Positions 1 to 9,791 of a stretch of DNA of 40,785 nt are shown here, piece after piece; the first letter of the stretch is position 1, and every line of letters starts with the position of its first letter. This stretch comes from an uncultured Planctomyces sp. (GTDB lineage: Bacteria > Planctomycetota > Planctomycetia > Planctomycetales > Planctomycetaceae). The DNA is taken from NCBI GenBank assembly GCA_937904325.1, contig CALGTK010000450.1, positions 1 to 40,785 on the forward strand. Reading direction: 5' to 3'. A program made the position numbers and the translations under genes. The notes under the pieces are model-generated. The model saw only the letters and a program-made list of their open reading frames with translations, did not search any database and was not told the DNA's origin.

Positions 1-105
1 GTTCACATCGGCGGATTTGTCGTCGGATTTGTGCTGACCTGGGTTCTCGGCAGAAAGCGAAAGCTCAAACCAAAAGTCGACCGAGTTCACGCGAAGCTGA
101 GCTAA
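1..105 (+). CDS. C-terminal end of a rhomboid-like intramembrane protease (partial)
   Basis: The frame is open from base 1 and ends at TAA 103-105, giving the last 34 residues of a protein that starts outside the window. It begins VHIGGFVVGFVLTWVL, a hydrophobic segment followed by a basic tail (GRKRKLKPK). A His-x-x-Gly-Phe pattern at the start of the last membrane helix is typical of the catalytic-His helix of rhomboid serine proteases, which cleave membrane proteins within the bilayer. The catalytic Ser helix is not visible, so the call rests on this single helix. The gene converges with ddl; the 141 bp between them shows no clear terminator hairpin. Confidence 0.55.
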   Translation, partial: VHIGGFVVGFVLTWVLGRKRKLKPKVDRVHAKLS

Positions 106-246
106 CTCGATTGGCTATTAAAGAAATAGACGGGCTGGAGCCTCAGTGGCTTCCGCCCATTTCTGGGGCATTTCGGGCAGCGTGCAGGATGAGCACTGTC
201 CGCCAGCGAATCCGAAAAGTGCAGAGCGGTGGCGCCCTGCACAGTC

Positions 247-1233
247 TTATGAGGCACGTCGTATATTTTGACGGTCGGCTTGCAATGCTCGTTCAAGAAC
301 GACTTCGCAGAACTGGCCCAAGTCGAGCCCAATGTTCGCTGCGGCTTTGGGGACGAGGCTGTGGTCGGTCATGCCGGGGATCGTGTTGACCTCCAGAATC
401 CACGGCTGTCGGGCTTCGTCGACCATGATGTCGACCCGGGCGACACCTATCGTCCCGAGCGTTCTGCAGGCCAGGATTCCAATTTCGGTCAAGCTGTTTC
501 GTAGCTCGGTCGAGATGGGTTCGTCGAAGTTATACTCGGTGTCGTCATCGTTGTATTTGGCTTCGAAGTCGAAGAATTGGCGGTCAGTTCCGATTCTGAT
601 AAGCGGCAGGGGATCACCGTCGATCACGCCGAGCGTCCACTCCGAACCGAAGATCGCTTTCTCCAGCAGGCAGAAGGTGTCCAGTTCGAAGCTTGCCGTG
701 ACCGCTGCAGCCAGTTCAGGTTTGTTCCCAACGATCTGGACACCAAGGCTGGAACCCTGGCAATCGGGCTTTACCACCAGCGGGAAGCCAATCAATTCTG
801 CTTTTTGAACGACCTGCTCGGTCGGATCATCTTTGTGAATCAGTGCGTATTCGGGAGTCTTGATTCCGGACAGCGAAAACTGCTCTTTCGCTGCTGACTT
901 GCTGAACGCAAGCTTTGAGGCTTCGGAGTTGCTTCCCGTATAGACGATTCCCTTAGCATCCAGAATCTGCTGGACGCTTCCGTCCTCACCAAAGGTTCCG
1001 TGCAACGCGAGAAACACAACGTCAACGTTGTTCCAGCCGTAGGTGTCGAGCGACGTGATGGAAGGGTCGACAGTGACGACCTCGTGGCCGCGGGCGGCAA
1101 GAGCGTTAGCGACGGCAGTGCCACTTTTCAGGCTGACCGACCGCTCAGCAGAGTCGCCACCAGCAAGGATGGCAATACGCAGTGAGCTTAGCGGAGAATG
1201 AAGAATGCCCTCCATGGCCAACTTCCAATCCAT
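247..1233 (-). CDS. ddl: D-alanine--D-alanine ligase
   Basis: This cytosolic ATP-grasp enzyme joins two D-alanines to make the dipeptide that MurF adds to the peptidoglycan stem. The 328-residue length fits the family. Visible hallmarks are the N-terminal LRIAILAGGDSAERSVSLKSG segment (AERSVSL contacts substrate), the ALHGTFGEDG loop, VVKPDCQGSSLGV (ATP-grasp lysine and omega-loop region), and the C-terminal metal site ARVDIMVDE followed by ILEVNTIPGMT. It is the last gene of murC-murB-ddl, 67 bp after murB, and probably shares their transcript. The start could be Met1 (1233) or Met7 (1215); no Shine-Dalgarno site separates the two. Downstream there is no ftsQ, which normally follows ddl in dcw clusters. 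Confidence 0.95.
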   Translation of the reverse strand: MDWKLAMEGILHSPLSSLRIAILAGGDSAERSVSLKSGTAVANALAARGHEVVTVDPSITSLDTYGWNNVDVVFLALHGTFGEDGSVQQILDAKGIVYTGSNSEASKLAFSKSAAKEQFSLSGIKTPEYALIHKDDPTEQVVQKAELIGFPLVVKPDCQGSSLGVQIVGNKPELAAAVTASFELDTFCLLEKAIFGSEWTLGVIDGDPLPLIRIGTDRQFFDFEAKYNDDDTEYNFDEPISTELRNSLTEIGILACRTLGTIGVARVDIMVDEARQPWILEVNTIPGMTDHSLVPKAAANIGLDLGQFCEVVLERALQADRQNIRRAS

Positions 1234-1300
1234 TGTTAGAAACGGGGCGTTGTTCAGCCGTGAACTTCGCTCACCCGTGTGTTCTCGAAGAAGTGAGTTA

Positions 1301-2185
1301 TTACCAGACTTGAATCTCCAGTTCCAGCTCTACGCCGAACTGCTCTGAAACTTTTGACTGAATCAAATCAATCAGCCTTAACACATCTGAAGATGTTGCC
1401 TCAGGATGAGTGATGACGAAGTTGGCGTGCCGGTTGCTGACTTCCGCGCCCCCGACGCGAGTTCCCTTCAAACCGGCTTGTTCGATCAGGGCTCCGGAGC
1501 TAAGCCCCCGAGGATTGCGGAAGATGCACCCGGCTGACTGCGATGCCAGAGGCTGAGTGGCCTTCTTCATGATCCATAATTTTTTCATGCGGCGAGTGAT
1601 CTCTTCGGCAGAATCTTCCTGCAGTTGAAATTCGCCCTCCAGGATCACCAGCTCGTTGATACTGCTTTGTCTGTACGAAAATGAAATCTCATCTTCACGT
1701 CTGGTGAACTTTTCGCCTTTGGCTGTCAAAACGGTTACGGCCGAAACGAACTGCCCGATGTCGCCACTCTTGCCGCCAGCGTTGCCCTTCAACGCGCCAC
1801 CAATCGTGCCAGGAATTCCGACCAGAGTTTCAAGCCCTGCCAGCCCGGCTGTGACTGTTTCTGAAATCGCGTGCGAAAGCAGAGCTGTCGCGCCGACCCG
1901 GACGGTTGTTCCATCGATTTCGACATTACCGAACGCGGAATCAGTCAGTCGCAGCACGACGCCGCTGACCCCATCGTCGCTGACCAATACGTTCGAACCG
2001 CCACCAAGCACGTGAATAGGCGTTTCGTTTTCGTGGCACCACACGACGACCTTCTGCAGCTCATCCTGACTACGAGGGGTCACGATGTACTGGGCCACTC
2101 CCCCGGTTTTCATCCAGGTCAGAGGTGCGAGAGGCTCATCGGCCTGTATAATTTCGCTGAACTGTTCGAGCAAACTCATGCGCAA
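1301..2185 (-). CDS. murB: UDP-N-acetylenolpyruvoylglucosamine reductase
   Basis: MurB uses FAD and NADPH to reduce UDP-GlcNAc-enolpyruvate to UDP-MurNAc, the second committed step of peptidoglycan synthesis. The 294-residue protein shows the FAD-binding LGGGSNVLVSDDGV segment, the GIPGTIGGALKGNAG loop, and FSYRQSS, which with the compact length fits the type II MurB class. The proton-donor motif reads SAGCIFRNP, with Cys where E. coli has Ser; I recall Cys in other type II enzymes, so activity is expected. Start choices are Met1 (2185) or Met3 (2179), both inside the end of murC. The next Met lies within the conserved LTWMKTGG, so an overlap of 44-50 nt with murC seems genuine and suggests translational coupling. 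Confidence 0.95.
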   Translation of the reverse strand: MRMSLLEQFSEIIQADEPLAPLTWMKTGGVAQYIVTPRSQDELQKVVVWCHENETPIHVLGGGSNVLVSDDGVSGVVLRLTDSAFGNVEIDGTTVRVGATALLSHAISETVTAGLAGLETLVGIPGTIGGALKGNAGGKSGDIGQFVSAVTVLTAKGEKFTRREDEISFSYRQSSINELVILEGEFQLQEDSAEEITRRMKKLWIMKKATQPLASQSAGCIFRNPRGLSSGALIEQAGLKGTRVGGAEVSNRHANFVITHPEATSSDVLRLIDLIQSKVSEQFGVELELEIQVW

Positions 2186-3674
2186 TCCGATTAATGTTTC
2201 CAGCTCCCAGGGTCAGCCAAACGTCCCCCGATTGGGCCGAATCCTCCAAAGTTGCTCGAAGCTGGTCAAGCGACGACAACACCTCGACAGAACTTCCGGC
2301 CAGATTGATGCCAGACGCGAGTTCCTGAAGCGTACTTCCGGCGACGTCGGTGTTTTCTCTCGCGGCGTAAATCGGCACAAGCAGCACTTCGTCGGCATCG
2401 ACGAACGAGCGTGTGAATTCTCCCATTAGTTGCTGAGTTCGTGAAACCTGGTGTGGCTGAAAAGCCGCGACAATACGCCTGCCTGGAAATTTCTTTCGAG
2501 CAGCTGCAAGAGTTGCTCGGACTGCCGTTGGGTGGTGGGCATAATCATCGACCAGAGTCACACCGCTGACGGTCGCAATTTCTTCGAACCTGCGTCGAAC
2601 CCCCTGGAATCGGCATGCTGCGTTACACGCGGCGTCTGCTGAGACGCCGGCGGCGTGAGCGACGGCGATTGCCGCCAGCGCGTTTTCGGCGTTGTGGCGG
2701 CCCGGCTGTGACAATTCCACCGTACCGAAAGTGCGGCCTCTACGGACGACATCAAAGACCGTTCGTTCGGATTCTTCACGCAGGCTTGAAACGGCCCAGT
2801 GTGCCTGAGCGGCGGCGTTGTGACGGAGTGCTGATGCGTTGCTGACGGGAAGGAATGTTTCGATTCTGGTCTGGCACTCGTCCTTCAGACGAGCTATCAG
2901 CGGGGAGTCCGCTCGAATTATCAACGTGCCGTCTGAGTGCACCTGGGCAGCGAATTCGGCGAATGCGTCGTTTGTCGCGTCGATCGATTGGAAACAGTCA
3001 AAATGATCGGCTTCGATATTCAAAATCGCGGCAATCTGAGGGCGGAAACTGAGAAAATGCCGGCGATACTCACAGGCCTCAACAACCAGCAACGAATCCG
3101 AATTGTCAGCGGCCGGACTGGCAATGGGCCCCCAGCCACTCCTGCCGTACTGAATGACTTCGCCACCGATTACAGCTGAACTGAATCGATCAGCTTCGCG
3201 AAGGATCGACGCAGTCATCGCTGAAGTTGTCGTTTTTCCATGTGTACCGGCAATGCAGATAGCTGTGCTTTGGTTGATCAGCTCGCTGAGAAACTCAACG
3301 TACGAGACGGTTGGAATTTTCAACTGCCGCGCGGCGATCAATTCAGGATTGTCCGCCGCAATCGCCGGGCTGAAGACAACCAGCTCAGACGTCGTCGGGA
3401 GATTAGCTGAATCATGACCCGCGTGAATCTTTAGGATTCTCTCAGGCTGTGCCGCGGACATCGAGAGGGTAAGATCGGTGCTGACCACGTTCAGGTCCGA
3501 GCCGCTCAACATCCAACCGAAGTCTGTGAGAATTTCTGACAGTGCGGTCATTCCGGCGCCGCCGGCTCCGACCAGGTGAACTTGAGGCGGCGACTCGTTC
3601 CTGCCGCTTCGCGACGCCCCCGCGCACAACTGCTGCTCAAGCAGTCGCTGCAGCGTGGACGGGTCGGGTGACAT
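2136..3674 (-). CDS. murC: UDP-N-acetylmuramate--L-alanine ligase
   Basis: MurC is the ATP-dependent Mur ligase that adds L-Ala to UDP-MurNAc in the cytoplasm. The 512 residues carry the N-terminal Rossmann motif GAGGAGM (36-42), the Mur-ligase P-loop GTHGKTTT (143-150), the EACEYRRHFL metal/substrate segment, NIEADHFDCF, and the C-terminal DDYAHHPTAV and FQPHQVSRT motifs that distinguish MurC from MurD/E/F. About 30 residues precede the Rossmann fold, slightly longer than E. coli MurC. It heads murC-murB-ddl and is divergent from the PQQ-repeat gene across 279 bp, which should hold both promoters. No Shine-Dalgarno site precedes the ATG. Confidence 0.95.
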   Translation of the reverse strand: MSPDPSTLQRLLEQQLCAGASRSGRNESPPQVHLVGAGGAGMTALSEILTDFGWMLSGSDLNVVSTDLTLSMSAAQPERILKIHAGHDSANLPTTSELVVFSPAIAADNPELIAARQLKIPTVSYVEFLSELINQSTAICIAGTHGKTTTSAMTASILREADRFSSAVIGGEVIQYGRSGWGPIASPAADNSDSLLVVEACEYRRHFLSFRPQIAAILNIEADHFDCFQSIDATNDAFAEFAAQVHSDGTLIIRADSPLIARLKDECQTRIETFLPVSNASALRHNAAAQAHWAVSSLREESERTVFDVVRRGRTFGTVELSQPGRHNAENALAAIAVAHAAGVSADAACNAACRFQGVRRRFEEIATVSGVTLVDDYAHHPTAVRATLAAARKKFPGRRIVAAFQPHQVSRTQQLMGEFTRSFVDADEVLLVPIYAARENTDVAGSTLQELASGINLAGSSVEVLSSLDQLRATLEDSAQSGDVWLTLGAGNINRIAHEFARTVQRNYTGR

Positions 3675-3953
3675 GCGCGTTCGTACTTTCTCGTTGGTGA
3701 ATTACGTGTGTGGCTTTGGATCGTCGATCAACCTTCAGCGAGAACCTGTAAACCGTATCGGGAATTAGTCAAATTCAGGAAGGTCAGATGCATTTCTTTG
3801 AGTCTGGATTTGCATAAATCGTTGCGACTACATGGGTTGTCCGCTGAGCTGTCAGGCTTTGTGACTGTCGGTTATCGGCTGGCTGCGGTAGATTGAAACG
3901 CTTCCGGAGCTGCCGGTGGGCAGTCGCTGAATCTGGTTGGGATTTCTTTTGAA

Positions 3954-6900
3954 ATGATCAGAACATCGCATATTCCTGGTCCGTGCCGGCAATGGCCCGT
4001 GATAATTCAAGTGGGAGTGCTTTGCAGGGTTGTTGCGAGCGTGGTCGGTGTAGCGGGATGCACCACCTGCTTAGCTGCTTCTGGAGATTCAGTTAATGAA
4101 TCCGGTACTGACAACGACTCTGCGATGAGCCATTCGGCAGTTCCACTTCGGGATCGAGTCCTGCAGGAGCAACTTCGACGAGTTGAAGACATGATCGCTC
4201 AACGCGAGTTCTCGTCGGCAGTTGCAGAACTCCGACAGGCTGCTGGAAGTCCAGCAGGGTCGCAAATTCTGGTGAATCAGGTGGCGGGTGACTGGCAGGA
4301 ATATCACGATAGCCGCTCCGAAGTAAAACGCCTTCTCGGTTTGTTGCCTGCCGACTCGTTGAGTTCTTACCGCCGACAGGCTGAACCGCTGGCCCGGTTG
4401 CAACTCCTGAAAGCTGTTCGAGATTCGGATTTCGAAAAAATCCGCAACTTGCCTGGGCACTTTCCGGCGACGGACGCAGCTCGAGATTCATTACGGTATC
4501 TTGCCGCCTGGCATCTCGATCGACGAGAGTTTATCGCCGCGGAAGCAGTGGCGCGACGCCTGATCAGGCAGCCAAATCTTGCTGGGGCACACCGCGAAGC
4601 TGCTCTGCAGTTCATGGCGCAAAGTGCAGCTTTTGCAGAGGGAGCCGCTCATCAGACTGGACAGGAGACGGGCGAGGCACAAGTTGGACCTGTGGGCGGA
4701 CCAGGTTTTCGAGGAACTGGTGCTTCAAAAATTAAAGCGGCAACGACGCGTCTTCAAGAAGCGGTTGTGCGGGCAAACCTGTTTCCGTCCTTGAGTCAGC
4801 CCGACTGGCAAGTCGATTCAGGCCTGGCCGACGAGACCGCGGCCCTCACTCGGCATGCGCTGCACGAGCACTTTGAACAGTCGATTCCGATTCTTCCCAG
4901 AGCCCAGCCGCTGGTTATTGACGGTGTTGTTGTCCGGCGATCACTGAATCAGGTTTCGGCGTACGATCTGGCTTCTGGCCGGCAGCTTTGGGCGAGCGAA
5001 TCTATGTCTGGGGCAGGGCAAAGTGCCTCGCGACTAACGATGAACCTGTCACTTCAGGAATTGATGGCTCAGAAACTTGCCCAGGGGCTGCAGGTCGATT
5101 CGTTGCAGTCTCGACTCTCAACTGACGGAGAACACGTTTTTACAGTGGAGTCCGGTTCGGCGGTGTTGGCTGGTCCGTTTTCCGGATCATCCCGATTGAG
5201 GAAGCAAGGGAAGTATCAAAGTCAGACACAGAACAGCATTGTCGCAAGATACCTGCGAACTGGAGAGTTTGCGTGGGACCTGACTGCTGACGTCGTTCTC
5301 GCCTGGCTTCAGGAATCGAGATCTGACAGGAATGACGAGAGGATCACTCAGCCGCCTGCCGTCGAAGATTCAGTTCTTGAAGGTATGCAGAATTCTCATG
5401 AGAGAAAGGGGAACAGTCTTGCGGACATTTATTTCTGCGGACTGCCGACGCCGGTTGATCAACAAATAATTGGTCTCGTTCAGATCGATGACCTGTTGCG
5501 TCTCTATGCTGCGGACAGTGCTACCGGAAGAATCGAATGGTCCTTAAACATTGCCGAGGCGCCGCGCCGCTCGTCTGCAGACTCGGACTGGCGAAGTCTG
5601 GACTGCCGCATCACTCTGATTGATGGCGTGCTTGTCTGTCCAACAGGAGCGGGTTTGATTGTCGGTGTGGATCCTGGAACCCGGTCTGTGCTCTGGAGTC
5701 GACGAACTTCTCGCGCGGATATGCCGTTGGAAGTCACTCGACTGCCATTCGCGCCCCCTCGCCCACATCGACCGTGGTGGCAAGGATGGCGAGACAACAA
5801 AATTATGGGAGCGCCTGCGGCTGCATCCAATTTAACTGCCGGGGACGTAGTGACGAATGTGCCCAATTCGATTCTGATCGTCGCCGGACCGGATACCAAA
5901 GAGCTCGTTGCTCTGGATCCTCAATGTGGCAGACGGGTTTGGGCTCTGAGTGTTGAGTCGCCCGTTGATTTTGTTCCGGTCGAAGATCGGATCGTCGTCC
6001 TCAGCCGACATACGATTACAGCCGTCGATGCCGCATCGGGAGAAATTCTTTGGAAGGTTCCCTGTCGCGAGCCGGTCGGAACGGGGTACTCGGTTCGCCT
6101 GGCAGCGGAGCATGGGCAGAAGAGTACAAAGATGTATTACGTCTTCCCGGCGCGAGGTGGCTTGCTGATTGCAGTGAACTGTGACGACGGAAGCGCCATA
6201 GAAAGTGTTGATCGTCTGCAGTCAATATCTGGATGTCTCGTTTTGGCGGGTGATCGACTGGTAATGCAGAATCCAGATCGGGTCAGCACGTGGACAATGT
6301 TGTCGGCTGTTTCAGATCAACGATGGGCTGACGATGCAACGTTACCCGTTCCGGAGAAGAATCTGTCGATCGACCGTGCTATCGATCAGGCTGTTTTCGA
6401 ACGCTCAGCAGGACTCTTCGAAGAAGCGGATGCTCGCCTGACACGATTGACTTCGGTTTCAGATTCTACCCGAGTCAAACGCGAGCACGCAAAGACGTTG
6501 CTTGCCTGGATCAACTCAGGCACGCTTAACTCGCAACGTCTTCAGCAAGTGGAGTCTAAAGCCGAAGAACTCGCCGAAAGCTCATCGATTGCAGAAGTGA
6601 TTGAACTTCGACATGCAGCGGCGCGTGCTGCCGTAGTGTCCGGTGATCCCGTTTTAGGGTTTAAGTTTTATGTAGAACTGCAATCGCTCAATCCGTCGGG
6701 TGAGCCTCGGTTTCTGAAGCCTGAACCGTTACGAAGCGTTCGTCATGATCGCCTCATTCAGGGCGAAGTTCTTGACTTGTTGATCGGTGATGGCGAAGCT
6801 GTGGCAGAACGGTTGGCTCAGTCAATTAATGATCTGGCCGATAACGCTTTCAGAAGCCGTGACCCGTTCGCCTTGCAGCGTTTCACCCGACAATGGCAGC

Positions 6901-8579
6901 ACCTGCCGATGGTCGCTGCGTACTCTCTTAATGAGCGATCTCGGATCGGTCTGCGGTACGGGCAGAAGCAGTTGTCGCTGTTGACGCTGGCAGATTCATC
7001 TGGCATCGAAGCTTCTCGTCAGGCATCGCTGAAGCTGATAAAGCTCTACGAGTCTCGTAGTTATCATCGAGACGCTGCCGCGATCTGGAGAAAGTTTCAG
7101 CCGCAAGGCGTCGACTATGAATCAGCTCCTGAGGGAAGACGAGTCGGATCACCGTGGAACACTGGTTCAGTCACTGTAAGTGAGCATTCCGAGCAGAATC
7201 TCGACACGTCATTCATTCCGGTTCCTGTTGAATGTTCGCCTGGGGCTCTGTTCGATCGGTTGAATGTGGCGATCAATCCAAGGTCTTCGCGTAACGACAC
7301 AGTTCTTCGGTTCTACGGGGACGGATTCTCGGGTTCCTGGCAGACCGTTCTTGCGACGTCGCCTTCGCCGTTGAACTCCGTAGGCCGCATGTATCGTGGT
7401 TGGGGAGTCGGTCATTTTCTTGTGTTGCAACTTGGTGCCGAACTATTTGGGATTTCACCGTTCGACGGCAGCGGCGAGCCGCGGATCCAAAGGCTCTGGT
7501 CTGTCGACATGGCCGACGGAAACCGGCAGGATGATCACGAGTACGCTCCTGTCGTGCCAGGATTTTCTGAGGAACAGCTAACGATGCTTGACGCGTTCGG
7601 CCGGCCGATCGTAAAGGTTGGGCCTGTTCACGCCGGATATTTGTGCTTTCAGACGCGAGGCAAACTGGTGTGTCTCGACACAGCCACTGGTCAGCGGCTG
7701 TGGCAAAGATATGAGTTGCCTCGGCAGGCAATCTGCAGCGGTGATGGGGAGAGTGTCTTTCTCACTGAGCCGAATCGAGATCGGGTGACGGTCCTGCGAG
7801 CTGTCGACGGAGCGATGGTGTCTTGGTTTTCGTTGTCCGGCCCCGTTGGGTTTCGGGGCACAATACTGCAGGCAACCGGATGCCGCGTGCTGATCGGCGA
7901 GAGACTACCTGACTCAGATCAGTCCTCGGGCACGCTTCGGATATCAAGAGTTACGTCGGTCAATCTGCTGTCGGCAAGTGTCCAATGGAGCACGGATATC
8001 GATTCAGAATCAACCGTCTTTGCTATTGGCTCGGGCTGGTTGGGAGTTCTCAGTCTGTCCGGGCAACTTCGAATCATCAGCTCAAGTACGGGTCTTCAGA
8101 TTTCGACCCTGAGTGTGCAACGGCCGGACGTCGTTCAAGCGATTCATGTGTCGTCCGATAGCTCCACACATTTGATCGCTCTTTCGAGCGTCGCTGAGTC
8201 TGAGTATCTGAATGGTCGAGGAACGCGTAACCAAAGCAGAAATCCTTCTGTCACCGGACAGCTTTTGGCGGTTGATTCTCAAAACGCAGAGCTGAAGTGG
8301 CAGCGATCTGTCGAGCGAATTCGGTTCCTGATCGATCAACCCAGGAATACACCGTGTGTCGTGCTGAGCTATCGCCGGTCTCGAAGTGCCGGGACTGACG
8401 CAACGGAGTCTGTGCTGCATGTAATCCACCGTGAAACTGGTGAAGACATTTTGATGCGTCGAGGTGCCAGTTCAGCTTCGAACTTTACGTTCGAGCCTCA
8501 CGCCGACCAGAACCGCCTGTCGATTCGAATGGCTCGCCAATCAGTTCGCCTGACATTTGCTTCACGGGATGAACCGTAG
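3954..8579 (+). CDS. giant secreted PQQ-type beta-propeller protein
   Basis: This 1541-residue protein begins with a basic stretch and a hydrophobic segment ending near VAGCTTCLAAS, so it is probably exported, either as a lipoprotein (GVAGC) or after signal peptidase I cleavage. Residues about 65-260 are helical and TPR-like. Repeats of the PQQ/YWTD type follow: YDLASGRQLW near 335, DSATGRIEW near 520, VDPGTRSVLW near 572, LDPQCGRRVW near 652, VDAASGEILW near 690. A second helical block lies about 790-1060, then more blades (LDTATGQRLW near 1240, VDSQNAELKW near 1440). I infer two propellers separated by helical repeats. Such proteins usually serve as binding scaffolds in the cell envelope (compare BamB); no enzymatic residues are evident. 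It is divergent from murC and followed by a lipoprotein gene. Confidence 0.8.
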   Translation: MIRTSHIPGPCRQWPVIIQVGVLCRVVASVVGVAGCTTCLAASGDSVNESGTDNDSAMSHSAVPLRDRVLQEQLRRVEDMIAQREFSSAVAELRQAAGSPAGSQILVNQVAGDWQEYHDSRSEVKRLLGLLPADSLSSYRRQAEPLARLQLLKAVRDSDFEKIRNLPGHFPATDAARDSLRYLAAWHLDRREFIAAEAVARRLIRQPNLAGAHREAALQFMAQSAAFAEGAAHQTGQETGEAQVGPVGGPGFRGTGASKIKAATTRLQEAVVRANLFPSLSQPDWQVDSGLADETAALTRHALHEHFEQSIPILPRAQPLVIDGVVVRRSLNQVSAYDLASGRQLWASESMSGAGQSASRLTMNLSLQELMAQKLAQGLQVDSLQSRLSTDGEHVFTVESGSAVLAGPFSGSSRLRKQGKYQSQTQNSIVARYLRTGEFAWDLTADVVLAWLQESRSDRNDERITQPPAVEDSVLEGMQNSHERKGNSLADIYFCGLPTPVDQQIIGLVQIDDLLRLYAADSATGRIEWSLNIAEAPRRSSADSDWRSLDCRITLIDGVLVCPTGAGLIVGVDPGTRSVLWSRRTSRADMPLEVTRLPFAPPRPHRPWWQGWRDNKIMGAPAAASNLTAGDVVTNVPNSILIVAGPDTKELVALDPQCGRRVWALSVESPVDFVPVEDRIVVLSRHTITAVDAASGEILWKVPCREPVGTGYSVRLAAEHGQKSTKMYYVFPARGGLLIAVNCDDGSAIESVDRLQSISGCLVLAGDRLVMQNPDRVSTWTMLSAVSDQRWADDATLPVPEKNLSIDRAIDQAVFERSAGLFEEADARLTRLTSVSDSTRVKREHAKTLLAWINSGTLNSQRLQQVESKAEELAESSSIAEVIELRHAAARAAVVSGDPVLGFKFYVELQSLNPSGEPRFLKPEPLRSVRHDRLIQGEVLDLLIGDGEAVAERLAQSINDLADNAFRSRDPFALQRFTRQWQHLPMVAAYSLNERSRIGLRYGQKQLSLLTLADSSGIEASRQASLKLIKLYESRSYHRDAAAIWRKFQPQGVDYESAPEGRRVGSPWNTGSVTVSEHSEQNLDTSFIPVPVECSPGALFDRLNVAINPRSSRNDTVLRFYGDGFSGSWQTVLATSPSPLNSVGRMYRGWGVGHFLVLQLGAELFGISPFDGSGEPRIQRLWSVDMADGNRQDDHEYAPVVPGFSEEQLTMLDAFGRPIVKVGPVHAGYLCFQTRGKLVCLDTATGQRLWQRYELPRQAICSGDGESVFLTEPNRDRVTVLRAVDGAMVSWFSLSGPVGFRGTILQATGCRVLIGERLPDSDQSSGTLRISRVTSVNLLSASVQWSTDIDSESTVFAIGSGWLGVLSLSGQLRIISSSTGLQISTLSVQRPDVVQAIHVSSDSSTHLIALSSVAESEYLNGRGTRNQSRNPSVTGQLLAVDSQNAELKWQRSVERIRFLIDQPRNTPCVVLSYRRSRSAGTDATESVLHVIHRETGEDILMRRGASSASNFTFEPHADQNRLSIRMARQSVRLTFASRDEP

Positions 8580-8926
8580 GTCGTCGTACCGCTTACGCCA
8601 GTCCTCGAATCACGATGCTGATGCCACTGCGGTGAAACTCTGAAGTAGTGAAGGGTTTTCCTCCGTCCGTGATGCGCGATGACGCTGATTTCGCCTTGTG
8701 GACGAAAAAGACTTAGCCAATCGAATTGCCGAGATGTTCTTCCAGCAAATTGGCCGACCGACGGCATTACGTGAGCTAAATCATTTTGATGGTTTCTGTG
8801 CAGTAGTTGGAGAGCCGAAGGCGTCGATACGTTGTTGGACCTTCTGCAGGACATCAAAACTGGTTTGGAAATTACTCCTTGGTCGTGCATGTTGGCTGGC
8901 TTTAGAGTTTTCGAAAGTGTGCTGTG
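8580..8926 (+). other. intergenic region without a supported gene
   Basis: About 350 bp separate the PQQ-repeat gene from the lipoprotein gene. A GTG-initiated frame from 8698 runs into the lipoprotein gene in another frame, but its codon use is not gene-like and its later half is Trp/Cys-rich. I see no clear promoter, terminator or RNA. The region probably holds the promoter of the lipoprotein gene if that gene is not read through from upstream. Confidence 0.5.
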
Positions 8927-9754
8927 ATGGCTGGTTCTTCAAAACTCCGAAAAGTGTTGGTGGCCGTTTGCGCGGCTTCGACGATTCTGTCAGGTTGCGG
9001 TGACGCGACGTTGACATTCACTGAGGTTAAGCGGGTAAGTCAGGAAGTTTCTCCCGGTGAATTAAGAACGTTCTTCGAGATTGTCGAGCATTTTCCTGAA
9101 AAGAAACTGCCGCCTTTTCCCGATCTTTATCTACCGTTGCCAAATTGGAATGCCGAAAGAACGCTACCGATCAGCGATCTGGTTGATGCTGAGCAGGTTA
9201 CGCTGGTCGAGCGATGGGGGACAAAACGGCTTGTTGATTCTTTGCCGCAAAGCCGTCGTCTGGATCGTTGGCTCTTGCGGAAACGGATCACCCGTGAGCA
9301 GTTCGTCGGACTCACACTGGCGATTGGCGCTGCGCTTTCACGAAGCACAATACGTGCGAATCAGGATCTCTCAGGGATCATGAACAAGGGTGAAAAAGTC
9401 GTCTCAAGGCTTCGATCGAAGAGTGAACCGTTCAACACTCTCTCGTCGGAAGCAATGCATGCCGTACTCCATGAAGCAGCGTGGATTACCCGGCACGATC
9501 GAGCTCGACGCCTGCTCTCGGTTCCTGAGAAGAATGTCGAGCTGGTTCTGAAGAATGTCGATGATCTTGTCAAACTGTTTCCCGCTGAGTTGACTCAAAA
9601 TCCGTTTGACGGGATTGCTGACCGGCTTGAAGAGCAGGGCATTCCATTCGAGGAACTTCCGGGCAACGACTCTTATGATTCGTTGAGCTGGAATCCGGAA
9701 GACGCCATCGTCGGTCGCGATGATCCACTCGACGCACAGGCAGGACGCCAATGA
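8927..9754 (+). CDS. predicted lipoprotein of unknown function
   Basis: The frame opens at GTG 8924 directly followed by ATG 8927; I take the ATG. The N-terminus (MAGSSKLRKVLVAVCAASTI) is a basic n-region and hydrophobic core ending in the lipobox LSGC, so lipid attachment at that Cys is predicted. The mature part of about 250 residues is rich in charged helices, with a Pro-rich stretch (KLPPFPDLYLPLP) near residue 60 and an acidic C-terminus. I do not recognise a domain. It is codirectional with the giant PQQ protein but 347 bp away, and it converges on the helicase gene with only 37 bp between stops. A role alongside the envelope PQQ protein is a guess from position only. Confidence 0.75.
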   Translation: MAGSSKLRKVLVAVCAASTILSGCGDATLTFTEVKRVSQEVSPGELRTFFEIVEHFPEKKLPPFPDLYLPLPNWNAERTLPISDLVDAEQVTLVERWGTKRLVDSLPQSRRLDRWLLRKRITREQFVGLTLAIGAALSRSTIRANQDLSGIMNKGEKVVSRLRSKSEPFNTLSSEAMHAVLHEAAWITRHDRARRLLSVPEKNVELVLKNVDDLVKLFPAELTQNPFDGIADRLEEQGIPFEELPGNDSYDSLSWNPEDAIVGRDDPLDAQAGRQ

Positions 9755-9791
9755 GTTCAAAATCGCATACTGAAATCCGTCGTTGGTATAA

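Noticed and set aside
8698-9003. GTG-initiated plus-strand frame of about 100 codons
   Set aside because: Overlaps the lipoprotein gene in another frame, is Trp/Cys-rich in the second half and has poor codon character.
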